64,000 bases of DNA from assembly GCF_002838065.1 (NCBI RefSeq), contig NZ_PIZU01000006.1, positions 1-64,000 on the forward strand. Direction: 5' to 3'. Position 1 is the stretch's first letter; each line of letters opens with the position of its first letter. Position numbers and translations under genes: made by a program. This document shows positions 54,214 to 62,629 of the stretch, in pieces. Source of the stretch: Mycobacterium hubeiense (lineage in GTDB: Bacteria; Actinomycetota; Actinomycetes; Mycobacteriales; Mycobacteriaceae). A model generated the notes under the pieces. The model had not been told where the DNA came from. It saw nothing but the letters and a program-made list of their open reading frames with translations, and made no database searches.

Positions 54214-54935
54214 CCTCGAGCCAGCAGCGGTCATTGTCGTTCGGAGCGGAAGCCGCGGCATATGAGCGCGGCAGGCCGTCCTATCCGCCGGAGGCCATCG
54301 ACTGGCTACTGCCACCGGATGCGCGCGACGTGCTCGATCTCGGCGCCGGTACCGGCAAGCTGACCACGCGCCTGGTCGAGCGCGGGCTGTCGGTGGTGGC
54401 GGTTGATCCGATCCCGGAGATGCTCGAGGTGCTCTCTCAGTCGCTGCCGGATACACCGGCGCTGCTGGGCACCGCAGAAGAGATTCCGCTGCCCGACGAC
54501 AGCGTGGACGCGGTGCTGGTGGCACAGGCGTGGCACTGGTTCGATCGCGACCGCGCGGTCAAGGAAGTGGCGCGCGTGCTGCGGCCCGGCGGCCGGTTGG
54601 GCCTGGTGTGGAACACCCGCGACGAGCGAATGGGCTGGGTGAAGGAGCTGGGCCGCATCATCGGCCACGACGACGCCTCCGACCACGAGGTCACCCTGCC
54701 CGAACCATTCACGGGTTTAGAGCAGCATCAGGTCGAGTGGACGAATTACCTGACGCCGCAAGCGCTTATCGATCTGGTTGCATCGCGCAGCTACTGCATC
54801 ACCTCACCGACGGAGGTGCGCACCCGCACGCTGGACAAGGTGCGGGAATTGCTTGCGACGCATCCGGCCCTGGCCAACAACAGCGGGCTGGCGCTGCCGT
54901 ACGTCACCTTGTGTATGCGGGCGACGCTGTCGTAG
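54210..54935 (+). CDS. SAM-dependent methyltransferase, Rv3342-like
   Basis: 241 residues from GTG 54210 (GTGA overlap with metX). SAM site: [110 protein letters not shown]. The AWHWFD block is typical of the UbiE/trans-aconitate methyltransferase-like group. Its conserved place after metY-metX, as in M. tuberculosis, links SAM use to SAM supply; substrate unknown. Confidence 0.87.
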   Translation: MTSSQQRSLSFGAEAAAYERGRPSYPPEAIDWLLPPDARDVLDLGAGTGKLTTRLVERGLSVVAVDPIPEMLEVLSQSLPDTPALLGTAEEIPLPDDSVDAVLVAQAWHWFDRDRAVKEVARVLRPGGRLGLVWNTRDERMGWVKELGRIIGHDDASDHEVTLPEPFTGLEQHQVEWTNYLTPQALIDLVASRSYCITSPTEVRTRTLDKVRELLATHPALANNSGLALPYVTLCMRATLS

Positions 54936-54942
54936 GACAAAA

Positions 54943-54957
54943 TAGCCAAAATGGCTA
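54943..54957. promoter_or_regulatory. operator/promoter of the Phd-zeta module
   Basis: TAGCC-AAAAT-GGCTA is a perfect inverted repeat that overlaps the -10 hexamer TAGAAT (54956-54961). A weak -35, TAGGAC (54933-54938), lies 17 bases upstream. The antitoxin ATG is 6 bases after the -10, so the mRNA is probably leaderless and self-repressed by the antitoxin or complex. Confidence 0.55.
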
Positions 54958-54967
54958 GAATGGCCGT

Positions 54968-55324
54968 ATGTCCACGCTGACGTACCGCAACCGTGACGGC
55001 GACCTGGTCGACGTGCCGACCGTCGCCGCGACCCGCTTCAAGAACGAGTTCGGCGCTGTCCTGGAGCAGGCGGCGCTCGGCGGTGCGGTCGCGATCACCA
55101 AGCACAACACGCCGAAGGCGGTGCTGTTGTCCTACGCCGAGTTCGAGGCGCTGACGAAGGCGGGGGCGCCCGCGCTCGATGAGCTCAGCGACGAGTTCGA
55201 CGAGCTGCTGGCCCGCATGCAGACCCCAAAGGCCAAGGCGGGCATGGCTGCCGCGTTCGATGCGACGCCGCAGCAGCTGGGCCGCGCCGCGGTGAAGGCG
55301 GCGCGGCCGAAGCGGCGGGGCTGA
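54968..55324 (+). CDS. Phd/YefM-family antitoxin
   Basis: 118 residues. The N-terminal Phd fold: VDVPTVAATRFKNEFGAVLEQAALGGAVAITKHNTPKAVLLSYAEFEAL (DNA-binding and dimer part), then a charged C-terminal tail (LDELSDEFDELLARMQTPKAKAGMAAAFDATPQQLGRAAVKAARPKRRG) likely to wrap the toxin. It is directly followed by a P-loop zeta-type toxin, with a palindrome over its promoter; a type II toxin-antitoxin unit. Pairing Phd with a zeta-type kinase is not the textbook pairing (epsilon or PezA). Confidence 0.82.
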   Translation: MSTLTYRNRDGDLVDVPTVAATRFKNEFGAVLEQAALGGAVAITKHNTPKAVLLSYAEFEALTKAGAPALDELSDEFDELLARMQTPKAKAGMAAAFDATPQQLGRAAVKAARPKRRG

Positions 55325-55340
55325 CCTGCCGCGGCTCTAT

Positions 55341-55949
55341 GTGCTCGCCGGCGTCAACGGCGCCGGGAAGAGCAGCATCGGCGGTGCGATGTTTCGCGCG
55401 GCCGGCGCCGATTACTACAACCCCGACGAAACGGCGCGGGCGTTGATGGCCGCGAATCCCGGGCTCGATCAGGTGCAGGCCAACGCCGCCGCGTGGCGCC
55501 AGGGCAAGCGACTGCTCGAACGGGCGATCGCCGAGGGGCTCGACTTCGCGTTCGAGACGACGCTCGGCGGCTCGACGATGGCCGGGCTGCTGGCGCAGGC
55601 GGCATCGCAGGGCATCGAGGTGCGGGTCTTCTACGTCGGCCTGCCCAACCCCGAGGCGCACATCGAGCGCGTGCAGCAGCGAGTGCGCGCCGGCGGCCAC
55701 GACATTCCCGAAGCCGACATCCGGCGGCGGTGGCGGCACAGCCGTTTGAACCTGGTGCGGCTGTTGCCGCTGCTGACCGAGCTGCGGGTGTACGACAACT
55801 CCGCCCCGGCCGACCCCTCCGCCGGTCAAGCGCCGCAGCCAGTCCTGGTGCTGCACGTGGTGCGCCGCGACATCGTCGGCCCGCCTGACCTGTCGGCCAC
55901 GCCGGCGTGGGCGAAGCCGATCGTCGCCGCGGCACTGAAAATGAGTTGA
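55341..55949 (+). CDS. zeta-toxin family / AAA P-loop kinase toxin
   Basis: 202 residues from GTG 55341. The first strand of the fold (LPRLYVLAG) begins upstream, so a CTG at 55326, two bases after the antitoxin stop, may be the true start. Walker A GVNGAGKSS; YYNPDETARALM carries the NPDE motif; AIAEGLDFAFETTLGGSTMAGLL with the FETTL block; then VRVFYVGLPNPEAHIERVQQRVRAGGHDIPEADIRRRWRHSRLNL with the Arg-rich lid. Zeta toxins phosphorylate UDP-N-acetylglucosamine and block wall synthesis; whether this member does so is unknown. The erm promoter begins inside its last codons. Confidence 0.82.
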   Translation: MLAGVNGAGKSSIGGAMFRAAGADYYNPDETARALMAANPGLDQVQANAAAWRQGKRLLERAIAEGLDFAFETTLGGSTMAGLLAQAASQGIEVRVFYVGLPNPEAHIERVQQRVRAGGHDIPEADIRRRWRHSRLNLVRLLPLLTELRVYDNSAPADPSAGQAPQPVLVLHVVRRDIVGPPDLSATPAWAKPIVAAALKMS

Positions 55950-55974
55950 ACGCCAACGCCGGGCTGGTTACCGT
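55938..55974 (+). promoter_or_regulatory. WhiB7-style promoter of erm
   Basis: AAAAT (55938-55942), three bases (GAG), -35 TTGAAC (55946-55951), a 17-base spacer and -10 TACCGT (55969-55974). An AT-rich block three bases upstream of the -35 is the recognised WhiB7-SigA promoter signature. The predicted start, about 55981-55982, falls on the ATG of the leader peptide. The -35 overlaps the toxin stop codon. Confidence 0.65.
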
Positions 55975-55981
55975 CGCCGAC

Positions 55982-56017
55982 ATGTTGGTCTCAGGTATGA
56001 GGTTGCGCACCGCCTAG
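55982..56017 (+). CDS. erm leader peptide with MRLR motif
   Basis: Leaderless 11-codon ORF MLVSGMRLRTA, 7 bases after the -10. MRLR is the stalling motif of the Bacillus ErmDL leader (an Arg-x-Arg type arrest induced by macrolides). The stop is followed by a 9-bp hairpin and then the erm ribosome-binding site, the layout of translational attenuators. The reading frame and motif are seen; stalling is inferred. Confidence 0.6.
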   Translation: MLVSGMRLRTA

Positions 56018-56051
56018 CGGCGGATCTGCTCCTCGACGACACATCCGCCGC
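56017..56051 (+). promoter_or_regulatory. hairpin in the erm leader
   Basis: GCGGCGGAT (56017-56025) pairs perfectly with ATCCGCCGC (56043-56051), loop of 17 bases. Upstream CCGCC (56010-56014, inside the leader ORF) can alternatively pair with GGCGG (56019-56023). The loop contains CTCC and ACGACA, complementary to the erm GGAG (56077-56080) and to TGTCGT around its GTG start. A ribosome halted in the leader would change these pairings. Confidence 0.5.
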
Positions 56052-56085
56052 CGCAGCAGCTGTCACTGCTACTCGCGGAGTTGTC

Positions 56086-56859
56086 GTGTCTTCCCCTCAT
56101 CACGGCCGGCATGAGACCGGCCAGAACTTCCTGTGCGACCGTCGCGTGATCGCCGACATCGTCGACATCGTCTCGCGCACAACGGGACCCATCATCGAAG
56201 TGGGCGCCGGCGACGGCGCGCTGACCCTGCCGATGCAGCGCCTCGGCCGGCCGATCACGGCCATCGAGCTCGACGGCCGACGGGCGGCGCGGCTGGCGAG
56301 GCGCACGGCCGGGCGGACCCGCGTGGTCGAGGCGGACTTCCTGCGCTACCGACTGCCGCACGCGCCGCATGTCGTCGTCGGCAATCTGCCGTTCCACCTG
56401 ACGACGGCGATGCTGCGCCGTCTCCTGCACGCACCCGGGTGGACCGACGCCGTGCTGCTGGTGCAGTGGGAAGTCGCCCGGCGTCGTGCCGCGGTCGGTG
56501 GTGCCACCCTGATGACCGCGCAGTGGTGGCCGTGGTTCGAATTCGCCTTGGCGCGAAAGGTTTCCGCGGACGCGTTTCGGCCGCGGCCGAGCGTGGACGG
56601 CGGCCTGATGACGATCACCCGACGGGTCGAGCCGCTTGTCGACGACCGCGACCGCCGCCGTTACCAGGCGATGGTGCACCAGGTGTTCACCGGACGCGGC
56701 CATGGCATCGCGCAGATACTCGGCCGCCGGATCCCGCGACAGTGGCTGCTCAACAACGGAATCCGGCCCCGCGCGCTGCCCCGGGATCTGACGGCTGTTC
56801 AGTGGGTCTCGCTGTTCGAAGTTTTTCACCAACGGCCCCATCCGCGGAATACCGAGTGA
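56086..56859 (+). CDS. erm: 23S rRNA (adenine-2058) methyltransferase, mycobacterial Erm family
   Basis: 257 residues from GTG 56086 (GGAG at 56077-56080). Methylates A2058 and gives intrinsic resistance to macrolides and lincosamides. Visible: HHGRHETGQNFLCDRRVIADIVDIV, SAM motif IIEVGAGDGALT (36-47), ITAIELDGRR, VEADFLRYRL, catalytic NLPFHLTTAMLRRLL (100-103 NLPF), VQWEVARRRAAVGGATLMTAQWWPWFEF, and FRPRPSVDGGLMTITRR. This set is characteristic of Erm(38)/(39)/(40)-type chromosomal genes of rapidly growing mycobacteria; the exact class number cannot be given. Full length with no obvious defect. Confidence 0.9.
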   Translation: MSSPHHGRHETGQNFLCDRRVIADIVDIVSRTTGPIIEVGAGDGALTLPMQRLGRPITAIELDGRRAARLARRTAGRTRVVEADFLRYRLPHAPHVVVGNLPFHLTTAMLRRLLHAPGWTDAVLLVQWEVARRRAAVGGATLMTAQWWPWFEFALARKVSADAFRPRPSVDGGLMTITRRVEPLVDDRDRRRYQAMVHQVFTGRGHGIAQILGRRIPRQWLLNNGIRPRALPRDLTAVQWVSLFEVFHQRPHPRNTE

Positions 56860-56931
56860 CACCGAATGACCAGGTGGCAAGGAGCGCAGGGTGAAGCGGC
56901 TGTTGTTCTGGGAGCCCACGTTGTCGGGCAG

Positions 56932-57225
56932 CTAGCTGGTACCCAGAGGGTCGATGGTCCAGGCGATGTAGAGCATCGCGGCGCTGACCGTCGCCGTGGT
57001 GGCGAAGTCGATGCCCTTGCTGCGCACCACCAGCAGCCCGGCGCGGTCGTCGGCCAGCGCCAGCCGCAGCGCCGCCGCCACCCCGACCCCGATGCCGATC
57101 ACGAGTGCGCCGCGGCGCCAGTAGCCGGTGATCACCAAACCGAACGCCGAAATAAAGATCAAGCCCACCAACAGGATTGGCCACTGGCCGGTGACCACTT
57201 TGCGGGTGAACTCCCCAACGTTCAC
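56932..57225 (-). CDS. DUF3017 membrane protein, Rv3355c-like
   Basis: 97 residues from GTG 57225, overlapping the folD stop as GTGA. Three membrane helices: [59 protein letters not shown]. Conserved in actinobacteria after folD; function unknown. It is convergent with erm; the 72 bases between them show no clear terminator. Confidence 0.82.
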   Translation of the reverse strand: MNVGEFTRKVVTGQWPILLVGLIFISAFGLVITGYWRRGALVIGIGVGVAAALRLALADDRAGLLVVRSKGIDFATTATVSAAMLYIAWTIDPLGTS

Positions 57226-58067
57226 GTGCGTTCCGCGCGCTCGACGACGTTGGTCAGCAGGAACGCCCGCGTCAGCGGCCCGACCCCGCCGGGGTTGGGC
57301 GACACGTGGCCGGCAACCTCCCACACGTCGGGGTGGACGTCGCCGGTGAGCTTGCCCTCGACCCTGCTCACCCCGACGTCGACGACGGCCGCGCCGGGCC
57401 GCACCATCTCCGCGGTCACCATGTGCGGCACACCCGCTGCGGCGACGATGATGTCGGCCTGCCGGGTCAACGCCGGCAGGTCGCGAGTTCCGGTGTGGCA
57501 CAACGTCACCGTGGCGTTCTCCGAGCGACGGGTGAGCAGCAGCCCCAACGGCCGGCCGACGGTGATCCCGCGGCCGATCACCACCACATGCGCTCCCGCG
57601 ATCGCCACGTCGTAGCGCCGCAGCAGGTGCACGATGCCGCGCGGTGTGCACGGCAGCGGTGCGGGCTCGTTGAGTACCAGCCGACCGAGATTGGTCGGGT
57701 GCAGGCCGTCGGCGTCCTTGTCGGGGTCGATGCGCTCCAGCGCCGCGTTCTCGTCGAGGTGCTTGGGCAGCGGCAGCTGCACGATGTAGCCGGTGCACTC
57801 CGGGTTGGCGTTGAGCTCGTCGATGGTCTCGTCAAGCTTGGCCTGGCTGATGTCGGCAGGCAGATCCCGCCGGATCGACGTGATGCCCACCTTCGCGCAG
57901 TCGGCGTGCTTGCCGCGCACATACGCCTGCGACCCGGGGTCGTCACCGACCAGCACGGTGCCCAGCCCGGGTGTGCGCCCGGCGGCGGTCAGCGCCGCGA
58001 CCCGTTCGGAGAGATCGGTGAAGATTTCGTCGCGCGTGGCCTTACCGTCCAGCGTGATAGCACCCAC
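57222..58067 (-). CDS. folD: bifunctional methylenetetrahydrofolate dehydrogenase/cyclohydrolase (FolD)
   Basis: 281 residues from GTG 58067 (same length as Rv3356c); ATG 58076 would add three. Interconverts methylene- and formyl-tetrahydrofolate with NADP. Landmarks: [24 protein letters not shown] (catalytic Tyr and Lys in YVRGK), [83 protein letters not shown] (NADP site), [31 protein letters not shown]. Confidence 0.95.
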   Translation of the reverse strand: MGAITLDGKATRDEIFTDLSERVAALTAAGRTPGLGTVLVGDDPGSQAYVRGKHADCAKVGITSIRRDLPADISQAKLDETIDELNANPECTGYIVQLPLPKHLDENAALERIDPDKDADGLHPTNLGRLVLNEPAPLPCTPRGIVHLLRRYDVAIAGAHVVVIGRGITVGRPLGLLLTRRSENATVTLCHTGTRDLPALTRQADIIVAAAGVPHMVTAEMVRPGAAVVDVGVSRVEGKLTGDVHPDVWEVAGHVSPNPGGVGPLTRAFLLTNVVERAERT

Positions 58068-58104
58068 GCGCCCCATTCTGACAGGGCCGTGGGAGGCTCT
58101 TCGT

Positions 58105-59310
58105 ATGAACACTGCGCCCAATGTGTTCACTGACGTTTTCAGTGGGGCCAAACTCGGCCCGGTAACGCTGCGCAACCGCATCATCAAGGCCGCGACCTTC
58201 GAGGCATCCACACCGGACGCGCTGGTCACCGACGACCTGATCACCTACCACCGGCTGCCCGCGGCCGGCGGCGTCGGCATGACCACCGTCGCCTACTGCG
58301 CCGTGACACCTGGCGGGCGCACCGAAGGCAAGCAGATCTGGATGCGGCCCGAAGCGGTTCCCGGGCTGCGCAAGCTCACCGACGCGATCCACGCCGAGGG
58401 CGCCGCGATCAGCGCGCAGATCGGCCACGCCGGCCCCGTCGCCGACTCCCGCTCCAACAAGGCCACCGCCCTGGCCCCGGTGCGGTTCTTCAACCCGATC
58501 GCGATGAAGTTCGCGAAGAAGGCCACCCGCGACGACATCGACGACGTCATCGAAGCGCACGCCAACGCGGCCCGCATCGCGATCGACGCTGGGTTCGACG
58601 CCGTCGAAATCCATTTGGGCCACAACTATTTCGCCAGCTCGTTCCTGTCGCCGTTGATCAACCGGCGCACCGACGAGTTCGGCGGATCACTGGAGAACCG
58701 CGCGAAAGTGGCGCGCGGCATGGTGCTGGCGGTACGCCGCGCGGTCAACGACCAGATCGCGGTGACCGCGAAACTCAACATGTCCGACGGGGTGCGCGGC
58801 GGCATCTCGCTCGACGAGTCGCTGCAGACGGCGAAGTGGCTCGAGGAGGACGGCGGTCTGGACGCCATCGAACTGACCGCGGGCAGCTCGCTGGTCAACC
58901 CGATGTACTTGTTCCGCGGCGACGCGCCGGTCAAGGAGTTCGCGGGAGCGTTCAAACCGCCGATGCGCTGGGGGGTGCGGATGATGGGCCGCAAGTTCCT
59001 GCGCGAGTACCCCTATCGCGAGGCGTATCTGCTGCGCGACGCCAAGAAGTTCCGGGCCGAGTTGACGATGCCGCTGATCCTGCTCGGCGGCATCACCAAC
59101 AAAGAAACGATGGACCTCGCGATGGCCGAGGGTTTCGACTTCGTCGCGATGGGCCGGGCGCTGCTGGCCGAGCCCGATCTGATCAACCGGATCAAGGCCG
59201 ACGCGTCGGTGCGATCCCGCTGCACACACTGCAACCAGTGCATGCCGACCATCTACAGCCACACCCACTGCGTGGTGACCGGCGCGCCGGATCACGTGCC
59301 CGCGAGCTAG
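58105..59310 (+). CDS. NADH:flavin oxidoreductase / ene-reductase (OYE-like), Rv3359-like
   Basis: 401 residues from ATG 58105 (GGGAGG upstream). FMN barrel of the old yellow enzyme family: [130 protein letters not shown]. The C-terminus has [17 protein letters not shown] (four Cys), resembling the [4Fe-4S] cluster motif of dienoyl-CoA reductases, but the second reductase domain is absent. Substrate unknown. Confidence 0.87.
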   Translation: MNTAPNVFTDVFSGAKLGPVTLRNRIIKAATFEASTPDALVTDDLITYHRLPAAGGVGMTTVAYCAVTPGGRTEGKQIWMRPEAVPGLRKLTDAIHAEGAAISAQIGHAGPVADSRSNKATALAPVRFFNPIAMKFAKKATRDDIDDVIEAHANAARIAIDAGFDAVEIHLGHNYFASSFLSPLINRRTDEFGGSLENRAKVARGMVLAVRRAVNDQIAVTAKLNMSDGVRGGISLDESLQTAKWLEEDGGLDAIELTAGSSLVNPMYLFRGDAPVKEFAGAFKPPMRWGVRMMGRKFLREYPYREAYLLRDAKKFRAELTMPLILLGGITNKETMDLAMAEGFDFVAMGRALLAEPDLINRIKADASVRSRCTHCNQCMPTIYSHTHCVVTGAPDHVPAS

Positions 59311-59765
59311 CCGCCCGCCTCGGCCGGCAGCGGCGGCGGCAAGGGCGTCGTCGACGTGGGCGGCGGCGCCTTCGGTGCGCCGGGCTGGTGGAAGTCGACC
59401 ATCGGCTCCTCACGGATCACCCGTTCGCCCTCCGCGATGACCAGTGATTTCGCGGTCACCAAATAGGTGATCCCGGCGTTCTCGACGACGAACGCGCCGT
59501 CGTCGGACCGCTTCGCGGGGACGACGAGTTTGGCCCCGTCGCGCAGCCGCACGCCGCGATACTCGAGCGTGTCGTCGGGACCTTCGCATATCGCGACACG
59601 CGAGCCCGCGGTGTGTCCGTACGCGACCGCGGTGTCGGCGCAGCGAGCGCTGGAGTCGACGTAGCCGCGGTCGTCGGTGGCCGGCGCAGCGCCGGCGAGA
59701 GGCATGTTCAGCATTGCTGCGGCGCATGACATGAGCGCCGCGAGCAGGACCGTGTTTGACCGCAT
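59307..59765 (-). CDS. secreted hypothetical protein
   Basis: 152 residues from ATG 59765 (the frame allows ATG 59780). Signal peptide MRSNTVLLAALMSCAAAMLNMPLAGAAP; a compact domain with a Cys pair (SARCADTAVAYGHTAGSRVAICEG), beta-rich segments (LEYRGVRLRDGAKLVVPAKRSDDGAFVVENAGITYLVTAKSLVI), then a Pro/Thr-rich tail (APPPTSTTPLPPPLP). Exported; function unknown. Its stop shares CTAG with the convergent ene-reductase stop (4-base overlap). Confidence 0.75.
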   Translation of the reverse strand: MRSNTVLLAALMSCAAAMLNMPLAGAAPATDDRGYVDSSARCADTAVAYGHTAGSRVAICEGPDDTLEYRGVRLRDGAKLVVPAKRSDDGAFVVENAGITYLVTAKSLVIAEGERVIREEPMVDFHQPGAPKAPPPTSTTPLPPPLPAEAGG

Positions 59766-59945
59766 TCCCCACCACACCATGAGCTCTGCGATACTGCGCG
59801 CCCAACTGACGCCGCAGTCAAATTGTTGGCCGGATTGTTAGCTCGCCGAGACCCTCTCCTGCCGCTTTGGCTCTGCGTCCATGGCGCAAAACTCCGAGTG
59901 CGCCGCACCCTCAACGCAGAGTCAACTGCCGATAGAGTGGCTGCG

Positions 59946-62531
59946 ATGTCCCGACCCGCCCCACCCTCGCTGACCGTTCGTTACGACGGATCGACCCGTA
60001 CCTTCGCGGCGGGTAACGACGTGGTGATCGGCCGCGACCTGCGCGCCGACGTGCGCATCGCCCATCCGCTGATCTCCCGCGCGCATCTGGTGCTGCGGTT
60101 CGATCAGGGCCGCTGGGTGGCCATCGACAACGGCAGCCTCAACGGCATGTTCGTCAACGGCCGCCGGGTGCCGTCGGTCGACATTGCGGACGGGCAGGTC
60201 ATCAACATCGGCAATCCCGACGGGCCGCGCCTGAGTTTCGAAGTCGGACGCCACACCGGCGCCGTCGGCCGCCCGCCGCAGACCACGTCGGTGCCCGTCG
60301 CGCACCGGCCCGCCACTCGGCCCAGCGCGCCGCCGCCACCGCCGCCGTCGCGCCCGTACACCCAGCCGCCGGGAACGCCGCGGCCCCAACCGATGTACCC
60401 GTCGGGTGCGCAACCGCGGTATCCGTCGGGCCCGCAGCCCAGCTACCCGAGCGGCCCCCAGTCGTACCCGTCCGCGCCGCAGTACGCCCCGAGCGCGCCG
60501 ATGGCCCAGGCGCCCACCACGATTCGGCCCGCCCCGGGCCGCAGCGCCGCCGGCAACCTCGCGACCAGCATGCTCAAGATCCTGCGGCCGGGCGCGGCCG
60601 CAGAAGCCCCGCCGGGCGCCATCAAGATCGGCCGGGCCACCGACAACGACATCGTCATCCCCGACGTGCTGGCGTCGCGGCACCATGCGACGTTGATCCC
60701 GACCGCGGGCGGCACCGAGATCCGCGACGAGCGCAGCATCAACGGCACCTTCGTCAACGGCACGCGAGTGGAATCGGCGCTGCTGCGCGACGGCGACACC
60801 GTCACCATCGGCAACGTCGACCTGGTGTTCTCCGGCGGAACTTTGGTGCGCCGCACGGAAACCGAGGCGGCCACCCGCACCGGCGGCCTCGACGTGCACG
60901 GCGTCACGTGGACCATCGAGGGCAACAAGACTCTGCTGGACAACATTTCGATCTCCGCGCGGCCCGGCACGCTGACCGCGGTGATCGGCCCGTCGGGGGC
61001 GGGCAAGTCGACGTTCGCGCGGTTGGTGGCCGGCTACACCCACCCGACGACGGGCACGGTGTCGTTCGAGGGCCACAACATCCACGCCGAGTACGCCTCG
61101 CTACGGTCCCGGATCGGGATGGTGCCGCAGGACGATGTGGTGCACGGCCAGCTCACGGTCAACCAGGCGCTGATGTACGCCGCCGAGCTGCGGCTGCCGC
61201 CCGACACCACCAAGGAGGACCGGCGCCAGGTCGTCGCGCAGGTGCTCGAAGAGCTGGAGATGACGCGCCACGCCGACACCCGCGTCGACAAGCTGTCCGG
61301 CGGGCAGCGCAAGCGCGCGTCGGTGGCGCTTGAATTGCTCACGGGGCCATCGCTTTTGATTCTCGACGAGCCGACGTCGGGCCTGGATCCCGCGTTGGAC
61401 CGGCAGGTCATGACCATGTTGCGTCAGCTCGCCGACGCGGGTCGCGTGGTGCTGGTGGTCACACACTCGCTGACGTATCTGGACGTGTGCGATCAGGTGC
61501 TGCTGTTGGCGCCCGGCGGCAAGACGGCGTTCTACGGGCCGCCGAGTCAGATCGGCCCGTCGATGGGCACCACCAACTGGGCGGACATCTTCGCCACCGT
61601 CGCCGGTGATCCGGAGGCGGCGCATCTGCGGTTCCTGGAGCGGGTGCAGCCGCCGCCCGCGCCGCCGGAGGGCGAGAAGCCCGTCGATCTGGGCGAGCCG
61701 ACGCACACCAGTCTGCTGCGGCAGTTCTCCACCATCGCCAGACGCCAGCTGCGGCTGATCATCTCCGACCGCGGCTACTTCATCTTCCTGGCGCTGCTGC
61801 CGTTCATCATGGGCGTGCTGTCGCTGGCCGTGCCGGGCGAAGTCGGGTTCGGTATCCCCAACCCGATGGGTGACGCGCCCAACGAGCCGGGGCAGATCCT
61901 GGTGCTGCTCAACGTCGGTGCCATCTTCATGGGCACGGCGCTGACGATCCGCGACCTGATCGGTGAGCGTGCGATTTTCCGCCGCGAACAGGCGGTCGGG
62001 TTGTCGACGACGGCGTATCTGTTGGCGAAGATCTGCGTGTACACCGTGTTCGCCGTGGTGCAGTCGGCGATCGTGACGGCAATCGTGGTGTGGGGTAAGG
62101 GCGCTCCGACACAGGGCGCCGTGGTGCTGGGAAACCCGAGTTTGGAGCTGTTCGTCACTGTCGCCGCGACATGTGTGGCCGCGGCCATGGTGGGGCTGGC
62201 GCTTTCGGCGCTGGCCAAGTCCAACGAGCAGATCATGCCGCTGCTGGTGGTCGCGATCATGTCGCAGCTGGTGTTCTCCGGCGGCATGATCCCGGTGACC
62301 GACCGGCTGGTGCTCGACCAGATGTCGTGGGCGACACCGGCACGCTGGGGTTTCGCGGCGTCGGCGTCGACCGTCGACCTGATCAAACTGGTGCCCGGGC
62401 CGTTGACGCCGAAGGATTCGCACTGGGAGCACACGTCGAGCGCGTGGCTGTTCAACATGGCGATGCTGGGCGTGATCAGCCTCGTCTACGTCAGCTTCGT
62501 GCGCTTCAAGATCCGCCTCAAGGGCGGCTGA
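59946..62531 (+). CDS. FHA-domain ABC exporter, Rv1747-like
   Basis: 861 residues from ATG 59946, 7 bases after TAGAGT. Domain order: FHA-1 (about 20-100; IGRDLRADVRIAHPLISRAHL, NGSLNGMFVNG), a Pro-rich linker with four YPSG repeats (149-174), FHA-2 (about 222-295; IGRATDNDIVIPDVLASRHHA, INGTFVNG), ABC ATPase (about 312-540; Walker A GPSGAGKST 346-354, Q-loop MVPQDD, LSGGQRKR, LLILDEPTSGLDP), and a C-terminal ABC-2 permease of six helices. Rv1747 exports phosphatidylinositol mannosides and is regulated by the kinase PknF through its FHA domains and linker phosphorylation. No pknF is adjacent here. Confidence 0.92.
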   Translation: MSRPAPPSLTVRYDGSTRTFAAGNDVVIGRDLRADVRIAHPLISRAHLVLRFDQGRWVAIDNGSLNGMFVNGRRVPSVDIADGQVINIGNPDGPRLSFEVGRHTGAVGRPPQTTSVPVAHRPATRPSAPPPPPPSRPYTQPPGTPRPQPMYPSGAQPRYPSGPQPSYPSGPQSYPSAPQYAPSAPMAQAPTTIRPAPGRSAAGNLATSMLKILRPGAAAEAPPGAIKIGRATDNDIVIPDVLASRHHATLIPTAGGTEIRDERSINGTFVNGTRVESALLRDGDTVTIGNVDLVFSGGTLVRRTETEAATRTGGLDVHGVTWTIEGNKTLLDNISISARPGTLTAVIGPSGAGKSTFARLVAGYTHPTTGTVSFEGHNIHAEYASLRSRIGMVPQDDVVHGQLTVNQALMYAAELRLPPDTTKEDRRQVVAQVLEELEMTRHADTRVDKLSGGQRKRASVALELLTGPSLLILDEPTSGLDPALDRQVMTMLRQLADAGRVVLVVTHSLTYLDVCDQVLLLAPGGKTAFYGPPSQIGPSMGTTNWADIFATVAGDPEAAHLRFLERVQPPPAPPEGEKPVDLGEPTHTSLLRQFSTIARRQLRLIISDRGYFIFLALLPFIMGVLSLAVPGEVGFGIPNPMGDAPNEPGQILVLLNVGAIFMGTALTIRDLIGERAIFRREQAVGLSTTAYLLAKICVYTVFAVVQSAIVTAIVVWGKGAPTQGAVVLGNPSLELFVTVAATCVAAAMVGLALSALAKSNEQIMPLLVVAIMSQLVFSGGMIPVTDRLVLDQMSWATPARWGFAASASTVDLIKLVPGPLTPKDSHWEHTSSAWLFNMAMLGVISLVYVSFVRFKIRLKGG

Positions 62532-62537
62532 GCTACC

Positions 62538-62554
62538 CGCGCGCTGGGCGCGCG
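62538..62554 (+). terminator. hairpin terminator after the FHA-ABC gene
   Basis: CGCGCGC, loop TGG, GCGCGCG: a perfect 7-bp stem starting 7 bases after the stop codon, followed by ATTGAT rather than a full U-tract. Confidence 0.6.
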
Positions 62555-62629
62555 ATTGATGCATCCAGTGAATGAGTCCGGGCAATATTGGACTTGGACA
62601 TGTATTTATCGGCGCAATAGCCTGCGAGT

